64,000 bases of DNA from Ruminococcaceae bacterium UBA7080 (GCA_002493595.1 DKZG01000016.1:1-64000), one strand, 5' to 3'. Shown: positions 51,801 through 62,014, counted from the stretch's first letter. Numbers and translations: made by a program. Notes: a model not told the origin generated them from the letters alone.

Positions 51801-54215
51801 ATGAAAATTTATTTATTTGACAGAACTGAAAAAATTATACATTTCAATGATTTAAGTATTCTTGAGCATCATAAAATGGTTGAAAAAAGCACAGAACTGC
51901 TTATGTCTGAAAATGAGATATTTGTATTTCAGCTTGCACTGCTGTCAGATTCCGATGACACGATTAACGAAATAACAACACATGGTAATGCTGATATTGT
52001 CTGCATTAACACGGATATGTCAGATAAATACGGTCATTGTAAAAAACAAAAAGTTATGCTGAAGAAAAATATAATTCAGCCTCTGTTTTTTACCGTGCAA
52101 ACAGACAAACTCGGTAAACGGCAGGAAAAATGCAGCATAACCATTCAAACAGAATCAGAGTGCCGCTCCTTTGATCTTATACTCAACATTATTTCCAGCC
52201 CTGTAGCCAATAACGGATATAACGATTTATGGCGCTTGTCACGCATTCATTGGCTGAATTCAAAACTTTGTATTGATGATCAAATCGTTAAACCTTATAT
52301 TACACCTTCCATAATTGACGAACGGCTTTCGGTACTCGGAAAAGAAATAGAACTTAACAGCTGTGCTCTGCCCAAGCAAATCTATTCAAAATTCAACGAA
52401 GCAATTGAAATTGAAAACAGTATTCAAAAAGAACTGTTTTCCAAAGATTCTGAATTCTTAATTGACGGAAAGCCTCTTGAAAACGGGAAGTGCACAAAAA
52501 GACTTTTTAACAACCGAATTGAAATACATTCACAATGTGAAAATGAAAGATACTCTGCCGAAGTGGCAGCCGTATTAAGATATGAAGGACTAATGGAATA
52601 CTCTGTTTCCATAACACCTAAAACAGATTTCAAGGCCGATGATGTTTCGCTGAATTTTTATATATCCCCCGAATGTTCATCATTGATGCACGGTTTGGGA
52701 CACAGAGCATCGAAAGCAACAGACTTAGCTTTCAAGTGGGATAATCAAAAACAGCAGGACAGTATTTTCATTGGCTGTGTTAACTGCGGCATGCGGGTTA
52801 AATTCAAAGCTGAGAACTATATCAGACCCCTTATAAACATTTTCTACAAGAACCTGCCGCTTAATGTTCCGACAACAACCTGGGATAACAGCAAAAAAGG
52901 TAAAATTGAGGTTAAAGCTGAAAATGAACGCTGTACAAGACTTTCCGCCTCTACCGGAGAATTCAGTTTTAAAGAAAATGAAACCAGACATTTTAATTTT
53001 GAAATACATATCACTCCGCTTAAACCTATTGATTATAAAAAAGCTTTTTCAATCAGATACTGTCATAATAACAAGCTTAAAAATGAAATCAAAGAAATTG
53101 ATACAGCGAAGAAAAACGGTCTTACCCATGTTATTTTTCACCAGGGCAATATGATTATGCCATTTATCAATTATCCGTTTTATGAGGTCGACAGGCTTAA
53201 AAATGCCGCACACTATGCCAAGGAGCGCGGTATAGGCATTAAACTTTATTATACCGAGCGCGAGCACAGCAATCACATGGCAGAAACCTTTGTTTATAAG
53301 GCTCTCGGTGATGAAATCATTTTAAGAAAAAAAGGAATCAGTCATTCCTGGCAAAAAGAAAAGCCGCAATGGCTTATTGATAATTTCGGTGAAGATATTA
53401 TTCCGGGCTGGTTTGTTAAATACAAGCATGGCAAATATAAAAATGACCACGACATATCCTTTATCGTAAAACCCGATACACGCCTTGATAACTATTATAT
53501 TGAAGGACTTAACTGGCTTGTTGATAATATAGGTATTAAGGGAATTTATATTGATGACACATCACTTGACAGAACTACACTTGAAAGAGCAAAAAAGGTT
53601 CTTGCAAAAACAGACGGACTGATTGATATGCACATGTGGAATCACGAGGAGGTACGTGCCGGCGATGTGAGCTGTATGAACCTTTATACCGAAATAATGC
53701 CTTTTCTTGACAGTGTTTGGCTTGGCGAGGGCTTCTTTTATAAAAAATATTCACCTGAATATATGATGGCAGAGGTCAGCGGTATACCATACGGTCTAAC
53801 CGGTCAGATGCTTGAAGGCGGAGGCGATTTATACCTTGGCATGCTCTATGCTATGAATAACCGTTTCGGCTGGCACTATAAAAATGCAGTAGAAATGTAT
53901 CATATCTGGGATGAATTCGAAATTCACAAGAGCAAAATGCTCGGCTACTGGCATAGTCAAAACCCGGTAAAAACAGACAATAACAGTGTACTGTCAACCG
54001 TTTATTTAAAGAACAGCGAAGCATTGGTCTGCTTATATAACTTTTCGGAGAAGGCAGAAAAGTTTAATGTTCTTTTTAATAAAAAACTGCTTGGATTCCG
54101 CATACAAGGCGCTGAGGAAATACGTTTCGGCAAAAAAGGACGTAAAATAAAAGATATAACAAAACGCTTAAAACTCGGAAAAAGAAAGGGCATCATTATA
54201 AAAGTTAAGGCTTAA
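51801..54215 (+). CDS. DUF6067 / GH123-like glycoside hydrolase
   Basis: An 804-residue protein. N-terminal beta domains (about 1-430) are followed by a TIM-barrel-like region. LWRLSRIHWLNSKL is a family hallmark early in the chain. The adjacent acids Asp585-Asp586 (IYIDDTSLDR) fit a substrate-assisted N-acetylhexosamine mechanism like GH123. Later segments LDSVWLGEGFFYKK and VSGIPYGLTGQMLEGGGDLYLG match DUF6067 proteins as I remember them. No signal peptide is present. It leads an operon with GH89 and GH16 genes, consistent with GalNAc- or GlcNAc-containing glycans. Activity is not proven for this family. Confidence 0.75.
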   Translation: MKIYLFDRTEKIIHFNDLSILEHHKMVEKSTELLMSENEIFVFQLALLSDSDDTINEITTHGNADIVCINTDMSDKYGHCKKQKVMLKKNIIQPLFFTVQTDKLGKRQEKCSITIQTESECRSFDLILNIISSPVANNGYNDLWRLSRIHWLNSKLCIDDQIVKPYITPSIIDERLSVLGKEIELNSCALPKQIYSKFNEAIEIENSIQKELFSKDSEFLIDGKPLENGKCTKRLFNNRIEIHSQCENERYSAEVAAVLRYEGLMEYSVSITPKTDFKADDVSLNFYISPECSSLMHGLGHRASKATDLAFKWDNQKQQDSIFIGCVNCGMRVKFKAENYIRPLINIFYKNLPLNVPTTTWDNSKKGKIEVKAENERCTRLSASTGEFSFKENETRHFNFEIHITPLKPIDYKKAFSIRYCHNNKLKNEIKEIDTAKKNGLTHVIFHQGNMIMPFINYPFYEVDRLKNAAHYAKERGIGIKLYYTEREHSNHMAETFVYKALGDEIILRKKGISHSWQKEKPQWLIDNFGEDIIPGWFVKYKHGKYKNDHDISFIVKPDTRLDNYYIEGLNWLVDNIGIKGIYIDDTSLDRTTLERAKKVLAKTDGLIDMHMWNHEEVRAGDVSCMNLYTEIMPFLDSVWLGEGFFYKKYSPEYMMAEVSGIPYGLTGQMLEGGGDLYLGMLYAMNNRFGWHYKNAVEMYHIWDEFEIHKSKMLGYWHSQNPVKTDNNSVLSTVYLKNSEALVCLYNFSEKAEKFNVLFNKKLLGFRIQGAEEIRFGKKGRKIKDITKRLKLGKRKGIIIKVKA

Positions 54216-54234
54216 CTTTTATAATATAAACAGT

Positions 54235-56352
54235 ATGGATAAGGTTATAAACGATTTTCTTCACAGAAATTTAGGCGGCTATGCAAACAGCTTTAATATT
54301 AAAATCACAGGCGAAAATAAAGAGCGCTTTGTTATAACTGCCGAAAACGGTATCATAAACGTTAATGCAAGCAATTATATCATGGCGTTTCACGGGATTT
54401 ACTGCTATTTAAAAAAGTATTGCAATGTTCAGCTTTCTTGGTGCGGCAACAGAAATATTGTCATAGATAAGCTCACTATGTTCAGCGGAGAATATTCAAA
54501 ATCGGTTTTGCAAAAATTCAGGGTATATATGAATTACTGTACGCTGGATTATTCCATGTGCTGGTGGAATTTTGAACGCTGGGAAAAAGAAATCGATTTT
54601 ATGGCGATGAACGGTATTAATATGCCCCTTGCCGTTATAGGCAGCGAAGCAATACTGTATGAAACCTTAATCGATTTCGGATTCACAAAGGAAGAAGCAC
54701 TCAGCTCAATATCAGGCCCGGCATTCTGGGCCTGGCAGCTTATGACGAACATCACAGGTTATCTTCCGCCTCCAAGTGAAAAATACATATATGAGCGCCT
54801 GTCACTTGGAAAGAAAATACTGAAAAGATATATAGAATTCGGTATGTATCCCATTCAACAGGGTTTTTCAGGTCACGTACCTGTGCTGCTGAAAAAGAAA
54901 TGCAATGTAAAGGTATACATGCAAAAAGGCTGGAATGGATTTGCAAAAACAGCACAGCTCAATCCGTTGGATCCGTTTTTCAAAGTTTTCGGACTTGCTT
55001 ATCTTAATAAACTAAAAAAATTAATGGGTTTTCATCATTACGTTGCCTGCGACCCTTTTCATGAGGGCACACCGCCTAAAAAAGGCAAAAAATATCTAAA
55101 CGCTGTGGGCAAAGCCATCAGCAGTCTTTATACTGAATTTGACAGTAAATCCGTGTGGGTCATGCAGGCTTGGTCGATGAGAAAGGATATTGTTAATGCC
55201 GTGAGCAAGGATAAGCTTTTGCTGCTTGACCTTAATTCTCAAAAAACCGCTGAAAATGATAATATGTGGGGCTATCCCGTAGTTGCCGGAATGCTGCATA
55301 ACTTTGGCGGCAAAAATGCAATGCAGGGAAAGCTGAAACAGCATTGCAGCAACAATTATGCTATTCTCAAGCAAAACGGAGCTAATGTTGTCGGCAGCGG
55401 ACTATTTATGGAGGGCATTGAGCAAAACCCGGTTGTTTATGACCTTCAGTTTGAATTACTTTGCACGGACAAAAAAATTGATTTTGACTTATGGATAAAA
55501 AACTACATACAAAGGAGATACGGTAAATACAATAAACACATTGCAGCTGCATGGGATTTAATGATTCATAGCTGCTATAAGGATTTTGGCTATGAAGAAA
55601 ATGCTGTCGGTTCTGCCATAGCATCACGGCCACAGTTAATTCCATACTCTACAGGACCATGCTGCCGGGCAAAAGTATTTTACGATGAAAAGATATTTGA
55701 ACAGGCAGCCAAGGAATTTGTACTGGCATCCGACGATTTCAAATACTCTGACGGTTACCAATATGACTTATGCGATATAATCAGGCAGATGCTGAGCAAC
55801 AGATTTTATACGAACCAGCTTGATTTTGCAGCAGCGTTTAAAAGAAAAGATATTAACAGACTCGAAAAAATATCAGAAAATCAGCTTCAATTATTACTTG
55901 ATACAGATAGTATTACGTCCTGCAGAAGTGAGATGTGCTTATCAAGATGGATAAATGACGCACTGAACCTCGCATCGGACGATGCGGAAAAAAGATATTT
56001 TAACCTTAATGCAAGAGCACTTATAACCTTGTGGGGTGACATAAACAGTGATAATTATTTATTATACGACTACAGCTGGAGAGAGTGGAGCGGTTTAATA
56101 AAGGACTATTATTATGTGCGCTGGAATATGTTTTATAAAGAAGTGATGACTTGTTTAAAAAGCGGGAAACACTTTAAAGACAAACAATTTAATACTTATG
56201 GTATTAGAACAAAACATTTAAAATATAGATTCGGCAAACAGCTTGGTGAATTTGAGCATCTTTGGTGTAATAAATATGAAGAGTTTGAAGCACCCGCAGA
56301 CAGGGATGCAATACCCTTGGCAAAAGCCCTGTTTGCGCGCTATAATAACTAA
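54235..56352 (+). CDS. GH89 alpha-N-acetylglucosaminidase
   Basis: A 705-residue member of the NAGLU/GH89 family, which removes terminal alpha-linked GlcNAc, including the alpha-1,4-GlcNAc caps of gastric-type mucin and the GlcNAc of heparan sulfate. The N-terminal domain (about 1-85) precedes the barrel with MNYCTLDYSMCWWNFERWEKE. The acid/base is Glu277 in DPFHEG and the nucleophile Glu393 in FMEGIEQNPVVYD. It has no signal peptide, unlike many relatives. The ATG at 54235 has no clear ribosome site and lies 19 bases after the previous gene, so coupled translation is likely. Confidence 0.93.
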   Translation: MDKVINDFLHRNLGGYANSFNIKITGENKERFVITAENGIINVNASNYIMAFHGIYCYLKKYCNVQLSWCGNRNIVIDKLTMFSGEYSKSVLQKFRVYMNYCTLDYSMCWWNFERWEKEIDFMAMNGINMPLAVIGSEAILYETLIDFGFTKEEALSSISGPAFWAWQLMTNITGYLPPPSEKYIYERLSLGKKILKRYIEFGMYPIQQGFSGHVPVLLKKKCNVKVYMQKGWNGFAKTAQLNPLDPFFKVFGLAYLNKLKKLMGFHHYVACDPFHEGTPPKKGKKYLNAVGKAISSLYTEFDSKSVWVMQAWSMRKDIVNAVSKDKLLLLDLNSQKTAENDNMWGYPVVAGMLHNFGGKNAMQGKLKQHCSNNYAILKQNGANVVGSGLFMEGIEQNPVVYDLQFELLCTDKKIDFDLWIKNYIQRRYGKYNKHIAAAWDLMIHSCYKDFGYEENAVGSAIASRPQLIPYSTGPCCRAKVFYDEKIFEQAAKEFVLASDDFKYSDGYQYDLCDIIRQMLSNRFYTNQLDFAAAFKRKDINRLEKISENQLQLLLDTDSITSCRSEMCLSRWINDALNLASDDAEKRYFNLNARALITLWGDINSDNYLLYDYSWREWSGLIKDYYYVRWNMFYKEVMTCLKSGKHFKDKQFNTYGIRTKHLKYRFGKQLGEFEHLWCNKYEEFEAPADRDAIPLAKALFARYNN

Positions 56353-56370
56353 CAAAGAAAGGATATAATT

Positions 56371-57873
56371 ATGAAAAAAAAGCATATTAAAATAATGGCT
56401 TCAGCCGTTGCAGCATTAGGTGTAATAGGTATAGCTGCTGCAATACATTTCGGATATGCCAAAACCACACAGGAAAAATCAACCTTTGAAATTGAAACAG
56501 GCAATAAACCTTTAAAAGTAGCAATCATAAGTGATTTGCAGCTGCCTGATACTATAGACAAAAACACACACCAATATGAATCATTTGAAAAGACTTTAAC
56601 AATGCTGAATCATAAAGGCATGGATGCCCTGATTATCGGCGGAGATTTCACAAACGTAGCAACAAAAAACGCTTGGGGTACATATAAGGAAATCTATGAT
56701 AAGGTTATGTCTAATTCCAAAAAGCCGATTTCGCTTTACATTATGGGTAATCACGATCACTGGCTGCCCGATTTCTTCAGTAATTTTGAAATACCTTCTC
56801 CTGCAAGTCTTCAAAAACGTTTCACAAAATATACGGATGAATATCCATACAGTCACAAGGTTATTAACGGCTATCACTTCATTTGCTGGAGTTCGTCCAA
56901 CGGGTCATACGACAAATCTTATACAAATGAAAAATGGATAAGAGGCGAAATTGAAAAAGCCTTAAAAGACAATGCAGACAAACCGATTTTTGTTATTACC
57001 CATATCAATCCTACGGACACGGTTTACGGCTCGGATGAATGGGGAAACAAAGATATAACCGATATACTCAAGGATTACAAGCAGGTTATTTCCATATCGG
57101 GCCATTCACATTACTCCATACTTGACGAACGCTCAATCTGGCAAGACAGCTTTACTGCATTCTCGACTCAAAGTCTCGATTATATCGAACTTGAAAGCGG
57201 AAAATTTAACGGAAGCATACCAAAAGATGCTTACGGAAACACAATAGCCGAGCAGGTTCCTGCCTGTCTTTATATGGAAATTGAAAATGATAAGGTAACT
57301 ATAAATCGACTTGAAGCCAATACCGGAAAAGTGCTCAAAGACCCATGGGTAATTGATGCACCCTTTGGAAGTAAGGAAAGCCTTTCAAAATATTCAGACA
57401 GCAGAAAGGATAAAAACCGTCCCCCCGCCATGGACGAAAATTTGAAGGCTGCCATCAGCAGCATTCAGGATATAAACGGTAACGAACAAAAAATGATTTC
57501 ATTTCCGGCCGGAAGCGATGATGATTTTGTTCATTCCTATCGTCTCGAATTTCTTGATGCACAGAAAAAAGTTTTAGAATTTGAAGAAATAGATTACGAT
57601 AATCATATTGTACATTATGATGACAAAGGAAACAAAATCAGCTTTGACAGCAAAAGCTACAAAAACGGCAATTCAAAAAACATCAAGCAGGTGCTCTATT
57701 TCAGTGATTATGTCTTAGGTCTTGATAATATGTCCGACACAGTTCAGTTAAGACTTCCGGCAACAATCCCCGATAACACAGAGTATGTCGCGATAACAGC
57801 AATTGACTCATGGTCAGCCGAAAGCAACCGTGTAATTTGCAAAATAAATAAAGCAGGAGAATACAGAAAATGA
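56371..57873 (+). CDS. Membrane-anchored calcineurin-type metallophosphoesterase
   Basis: A 500-residue protein with an N-terminal membrane anchor (about residues 8-28). The dimetal phosphoesterase motifs are in order: ISDLQL, GGDFTN, GNHDHW, THINP and GHSHYS (about 50-245). A C-terminal beta-rich domain (about 330-500) has no match that I know. It should act outside the cell, possibly on phosphate groups of glycans or on nucleotides. AAAGGA precedes the ATG. It overlaps the GH16 gene by four bases (ATGA), so the two are co-translated. Confidence 0.85.
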   Translation: MKKKHIKIMASAVAALGVIGIAAAIHFGYAKTTQEKSTFEIETGNKPLKVAIISDLQLPDTIDKNTHQYESFEKTLTMLNHKGMDALIIGGDFTNVATKNAWGTYKEIYDKVMSNSKKPISLYIMGNHDHWLPDFFSNFEIPSPASLQKRFTKYTDEYPYSHKVINGYHFICWSSSNGSYDKSYTNEKWIRGEIEKALKDNADKPIFVITHINPTDTVYGSDEWGNKDITDILKDYKQVISISGHSHYSILDERSIWQDSFTAFSTQSLDYIELESGKFNGSIPKDAYGNTIAEQVPACLYMEIENDKVTINRLEANTGKVLKDPWVIDAPFGSKESLSKYSDSRKDKNRPPAMDENLKAAISSIQDINGNEQKMISFPAGSDDDFVHSYRLEFLDAQKKVLEFEEIDYDNHIVHYDDKGNKISFDSKSYKNGNSKNIKQVLYFSDYVLGLDNMSDTVQLRLPATIPDNTEYVAITAIDSWSAESNRVICKINKAGEYRK

Positions 57874-58910
57874 AAAAATATATTTGTTTATTATTAGCAG
57901 GTGCAATGGCATTAAGCGTATTATGCTTATCAGGCTGCACAAAAAAGCAGGACGAAAGCTGGAAAAATAAGGGATACGACTTATCTGTGCCGACACTGAA
58001 CGAGGATGGATGGTACCTCGTTTTTGAGGATGAATTCGATGGCAAAGAACTGAATGAAGGTATAAAATTTGGCGAAAAATATAAGGGGAATCAAGAAATA
58101 TGGACGACATCGCCTCATGCAATACGCTGGGAAAGTCAAAATAAAAAGAAACCTGAGCAAGCATGCTGGTGGTGCCCCGAAATGGTCGAAATTAAGGACT
58201 CCAATGCCATTATTCACTCACGATACGAAGAAAATCACAGCTGCAGCGGAGACTGTCCGCAAAAGGGCAGATTTACATCCGGAATCGAAACCAGACTCAT
58301 TAAGGGCGATAATAACGACAATAAGGGAACAGCTGATGAAATGCTGTTTTCACAGGCCTTCGGCTATTTTGAGGTCAAGGTTAAAATACCAGATTCCGAC
58401 GGGCTCTGGTCAGCATTCTGGCTTCAGTCCTCGAATATGCGCAAAGTAGGCAATGAGGGTCAGGACGGAACGGAAATAGATGTATATGAAAGTGCTTTCA
58501 GACGCAGCAAAAATTCACAGATGGGTCACGCACTCTTATGGGACGGATATGGAAAAAGTGCAAAAAGCTCGGCTTATATCGGCAAACTAGAACAAGATTT
58601 ATATGATGGATACCATACTTATGCACTGAAATGGACTCCCGAATACTATGTTTTTTATATAGATGGAAAAGCCACTTGGGCAAGCAGCGACGGTGAGGTT
58701 TCAAAGGTTAAAGAATTCCTGCGCCTCACAGTTGAAATTGACGCCGGTGACGGCTGGGGTCCGCATGCACAAAAGATTGGTCAATTCAGCCATAACAATG
58801 ATGATAACGATGACTTTATGATTGACTATGTCAAGGTATGGCAAAACGAAAACTACGAGCAATTTATAAAAGAAGACAATGAATTTGAAGGCTCTGTTGA
58901 CTTATCATAA
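57870..58910 (+). CDS. GH16 endo-acting glycoside hydrolase lipoprotein
   Basis: A 346-residue lipoprotein (lipobox LSGC, Cys23) with a jelly-roll GH16 domain. The catalytic signature EIDVYE gives Glu202 (nucleophile), Asp204 and Glu207 (acid/base), in the laminarinase-type ExDxxE form. Several Cys (CWWCPE, CSGDC) suggest a disulfide or metal loop. This is the only clearly secreted glycosidase of the operon. Some GH16 enzymes of this type cut laminarin and others cut poly-LacNAc chains of mucin O-glycans. The GH89 neighbour favours the second, which is inference. Confidence 0.92.
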   Translation: MKKYICLLLAGAMALSVLCLSGCTKKQDESWKNKGYDLSVPTLNEDGWYLVFEDEFDGKELNEGIKFGEKYKGNQEIWTTSPHAIRWESQNKKKPEQACWWCPEMVEIKDSNAIIHSRYEENHSCSGDCPQKGRFTSGIETRLIKGDNNDNKGTADEMLFSQAFGYFEVKVKIPDSDGLWSAFWLQSSNMRKVGNEGQDGTEIDVYESAFRRSKNSQMGHALLWDGYGKSAKSSAYIGKLEQDLYDGYHTYALKWTPEYYVFYIDGKATWASSDGEVSKVKEFLRLTVEIDAGDGWGPHAQKIGQFSHNNDDNDDFMIDYVKVWQNENYEQFIKEDNEFEGSVDLS

Positions 58911-58920
58911 TTAAACTCAT

Positions 58921-58958
58921 AAAAAAATCCCTGTTGAAACACCAACAGGGATTTTTAT
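58921..58958. terminator. Bidirectional terminator after the GH16 gene
   Basis: AAAAATCCCTGTTG pairs with CAACAGGGATTTTT across six bases, with T-runs for both convergent genes. Confidence 0.9.
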
Positions 58959-58977
58959 TTAACAACAATTTAATTTT

Positions 58978-59559
58978 TTATCCGTCCTTTAATTGACTTA
59001 CAGTAAAATCAATCTGTATATCAGCCTGAAGATAATCAATCATAGACTGCAAATCATTGAAAACACTGTAAAGCAGTTTGCAGTTTTCTTTAACAAAGCG
59101 TTCATCGGTTGAATGCTCCAACATCAATTCAAGTGCATTATAATATCCGTCAATATTATAAATAGCAATCGGCTTTTTATGCCTTGCAAGCTGCTTTAAC
59201 GTAAGAACCTCAAACAGCTCCTCAAACGTACCTATACCACCCGGAACAATAATAAATGCATCGGCAAGTTCTTCCATTTTTGCCTTTCTTTGATGCATGG
59301 TTTCAGTATAAATAAGAGTATCACAATCATCATAAATAAGCTCAATATCTGCTTCCTTAAAAAATTCGGGTATTATTCCGGTTATGGAAGCTTTGCCCTT
59401 TTTAAATCCTCTTGCCGCAGCACCCATCAATCCCTGACCGCCTGCTCCGAAAACAAGAGCATGGCCCGCATTTGCAAGACTTTCGCCCATTTGCTCAACG
59501 GCATCTATATATTTGCTGTCAATTTCACTGCTTGCAGCACCGAATACACATATATTCAT
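58978..59559 (-). CDS. LOG-family protein (nucleoside 5'-monophosphate phosphoribohydrolase)
   Basis: A 193-residue Rossmann-fold protein with the LOG signature PGGIGTFEELFEVLT (about 95-110) and AMHQRKAKMEE-like segment ETMHQRKAKM. Family members cleave the N-glycosidic bond of adenosine or cytokinin 5'-monophosphates. It is cytoplasmic. AAGGAG precedes the ATG. It is a single-gene unit. Confidence 0.92.
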   Translation of the reverse strand: MNICVFGAASSEIDSKYIDAVEQMGESLANAGHALVFGAGGQGLMGAAARGFKKGKASITGIIPEFFKEADIELIYDDCDTLIYTETMHQRKAKMEELADAFIIVPGGIGTFEELFEVLTLKQLARHKKPIAIYNIDGYYNALELMLEHSTDERFVKENCKLLYSVFNDLQSMIDYLQADIQIDFTVSQLKDG

Positions 59560-59682
59560 AAAATCTCCTTATAATAAAACCAATAAAAATGGATACATAA
59601 AATTATTATAATAACAATATATGATTAATTACAATAATTATTACTTATAATTTTAACACAGTGTGAATTTTGTGTCAATTTC

Positions 59683-59711
59683 TTGTTTTTGCTTGCAATA
59701 TATAGTATAAT
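59683..59711 (+). promoter_or_regulatory. Promoter of the ymdB-type operon
   Basis: TTGTTT (59683-59688), a 17-base spacer, TATAAT (59706-59711), 39 bases before the TTG start. Confidence 0.65.
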
Positions 59712-59750
59712 TATTTGAAAATATTTTGTTAATATAGAAATGGTGTAAAT

Positions 59751-60524
59751 TTGAAAATACTCGTTATTGGCGATATTGTATCCATACAGGGATGCGAATA
59801 TTTAAGAAAAGAACTTCCTAAACTGAAAAGAGAACTTAAAGCGGATATCGTTATAGCCAACGGTGAAAACTCAGCAGTAGGAAATGGTATATTGCCTCAA
59901 AGCGCAGTTCATATTTTAGACAGCGGTGTGGATGTTATTACACTTGGCAATCATGGATTAAAACGCCGTGAAATTTATGAATTCCTTGACGGCGACAATT
60001 CTGTTATACGCCCTGCCAATTACCACAGCTCTGCGCCCGGCCGCGGCTACACAATCGTTGACAAGGGCAGCTGTCGTGCAGGTATTATTAATCTTCAGGG
60101 CACCGTATTTATGGACAGCATTGAAAATCCCTTTTCGGTTATCGATAAAATCATTGATGAAATAAAAAGACAAGACATTAAGATAATACTGATTGATTTT
60201 CATGCCGAAACAACATCTGAAAAAAGGGCAATGGGATTTTATCTTGACGGCAGAGTCTCAGCTTTGTACGGAACACATACACATGTTCAAACAAGTGATA
60301 ACCAGATACTGCCAAACGGTACAGGATATGTAACCGATATAGGGATGACCGGACCATATTACAGCGTGCTTGGTGTTAATCCGGATTGCATTATTGAAAA
60401 GCTTCGAACCGGACTCCCTGTAAGATTTACAAATGATGACGGTCCCTGTGTTCTTGAGGGATGCTTGTTTGATATTGACAATGAAAGCGGAAAAACAATC
60501 GCCGTCAATTTAATCAGGAGGTAA
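59751..60524 (+). CDS. YmdB-type metallophosphoesterase (TIGR00282 family)
   Basis: A 257-residue member of the YmdB family, dimetal enzymes that hydrolyse 2',3'-cyclic nucleotides in Bacillus. Motifs seen are ILVIGDIV, ANGENSAVGNG, TLGNHGLKRREI, IDFHAETTSEK and YGTHTHVQTSDNQIL. The NH-W position reads NHGLK, a small variation. The start is TTG. It lies two bases before the binding-protein gene, so it is in one operon with it. Confidence 0.9.
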   Translation: MKILVIGDIVSIQGCEYLRKELPKLKRELKADIVIANGENSAVGNGILPQSAVHILDSGVDVITLGNHGLKRREIYEFLDGDNSVIRPANYHSSAPGRGYTIVDKGSCRAGIINLQGTVFMDSIENPFSVIDKIIDEIKRQDIKIILIDFHAETTSEKRAMGFYLDGRVSALYGTHTHVQTSDNQILPNGTGYVTDIGMTGPYYSVLGVNPDCIIEKLRTGLPVRFTNDDGPCVLEGCLFDIDNESGKTIAVNLIRR

Positions 60525-60526
60525 AA

Positions 60527-62014
60527 ATGAAAAAAAGATATATTGCCTTATTTCTCACAGCCATTCTAATTTTAACCCTCTTTTCCGGCTGTACCTCCTC
60601 TGATAACCAAAACAATAGTACCACCACAACCGGTATTGCAGTTAAAGAGGCAGACAACTCAACCTTCAAGCTAAGCTATACCCAGTCGGACAGTCTTGAC
60701 CCATTCAAAGCCAAAACGCAAAACAATCAAGTGCTTGCATCACTTGTGTTTGAGTCACTGTTTGACCTTGACGAGAATTTTGAACCATCGGCCAATATCG
60801 CTACAGGCTACGCATTTACAAACAGCAAAACCCTGAAAATTGACATTAACCCACAGCTTAAATTTTCAGATGGCAAGTCCCTTAGTCCGGAAGATGTTGT
60901 ATTCTCAATCCATGCTGCAAAAAAATCACCTGCATACGGCAGCGGACTAAGCTGTATCGGCTCAGCAGAAGCACAGGGCAGCTGTGTAATTATACACCTT
61001 AATTATCCAAATCCCAATGCAGTCAATCTGCTCACCTTCCCTATTGCATCTATCAAAGATGATAAAGACGGTTTTCCGGTCGGAAGCGGAAGATACAGCT
61101 ATAAAAATTCCGGCGGCAAAGTCGTGTTAAAAGCAAACACGCAAAATGGATTTGACCCTTATATAACAACAATAACACTTGTAAACATAGCTGCGTCAGA
61201 CTCTATTGACAATGCAGTAAATATAGGCAATATTTCATATGCCTTCAGAGATATGAGCAGTGACACATCAAAACGTCTGTCATGTGCAAAAAAGGCCGTA
61301 GCTATGAACAACCTTATCTTTATAGGCATAAATCACGCCGGAGAAACGACCTCCAACACACATATCCGCAGAGCAATATCCCTTGCGGCTGACCGTCAAA
61401 TTATCGCAGAAAGTGCTTACTCCGGATATGCATCTCCTGCGACATCAACATTCCATCCTGATTTTAAATCCATAGGCAGCATAAATCTTTTTTCAAAAAC
61501 TGCGGATACAGCCACTGCCAAGCAATCCATCATTCAAAGCACTTTCAGCGGCAAGAAGCTGTCGATATCCATATTGGTTGATACAAATGAAAATAAGATT
61601 TCCTGTGCAAATCTGCTTAAAACACAATTGGAAGCGGCAGGCTTCAGGGTGAAAATCGACAAAAAAAGCGTTAAAGAATACCGTACAAGAATAAAAAATA
61701 ACAATTATGATTTATATATAGGCGAAATTAAACTTTCTGATGACATGAGCTTATATCCGTTTTTTGATACCAAAGGCGGAGCTAAATTCGGTATAAATTT
61801 CAAACAAATAAAATGTGATGATATTTATAAGGAATATCTTTCAGGAAAAAGCGAACTCGGCCAATTCATACTTGCATTTAATGAAGAAATGCCTTATATC
61901 CCCCTTGTTTATAAAAAAGGAATGATTTGTTACAGCAAAGCTCTCAAAGGTGATATGCAGGGTTATTACGGGAATTTCTTTTCAAATATTGACAGTTGGA
62001 ATTTTATTTCTTGA
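60527..62014 (+). CDS. Family 5 extracellular solute-binding lipoprotein (peptide/nickel type)
   Basis: A 495-residue lipoprotein (LFSGC lipobox near residue 22) of the SBP_bac_5 family. Typical parts are SLDPFKAKTQNNQVLASLVFE near the start, LKFSDGKSLSPEDVVFSI, and HIRRAISLAADRQIIAE. It captures oligopeptides, nickel chelates or sugars for an ABC importer, but no permease or ATPase genes are nearby. A Thr/Ser linker follows the lipid anchor. AGGAGG precedes the ATG. It is co-transcribed with the YmdB-type gene. Confidence 0.9.
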   Translation: MKKRYIALFLTAILILTLFSGCTSSDNQNNSTTTTGIAVKEADNSTFKLSYTQSDSLDPFKAKTQNNQVLASLVFESLFDLDENFEPSANIATGYAFTNSKTLKIDINPQLKFSDGKSLSPEDVVFSIHAAKKSPAYGSGLSCIGSAEAQGSCVIIHLNYPNPNAVNLLTFPIASIKDDKDGFPVGSGRYSYKNSGGKVVLKANTQNGFDPYITTITLVNIAASDSIDNAVNIGNISYAFRDMSSDTSKRLSCAKKAVAMNNLIFIGINHAGETTSNTHIRRAISLAADRQIIAESAYSGYASPATSTFHPDFKSIGSINLFSKTADTATAKQSIIQSTFSGKKLSISILVDTNENKISCANLLKTQLEAAGFRVKIDKKSVKEYRTRIKNNNYDLYIGEIKLSDDMSLYPFFDTKGGAKFGINFKQIKCDDIYKEYLSGKSELGQFILAFNEEMPYIPLVYKKGMICYSKALKGDMQGYYGNFFSNIDSWNFIS

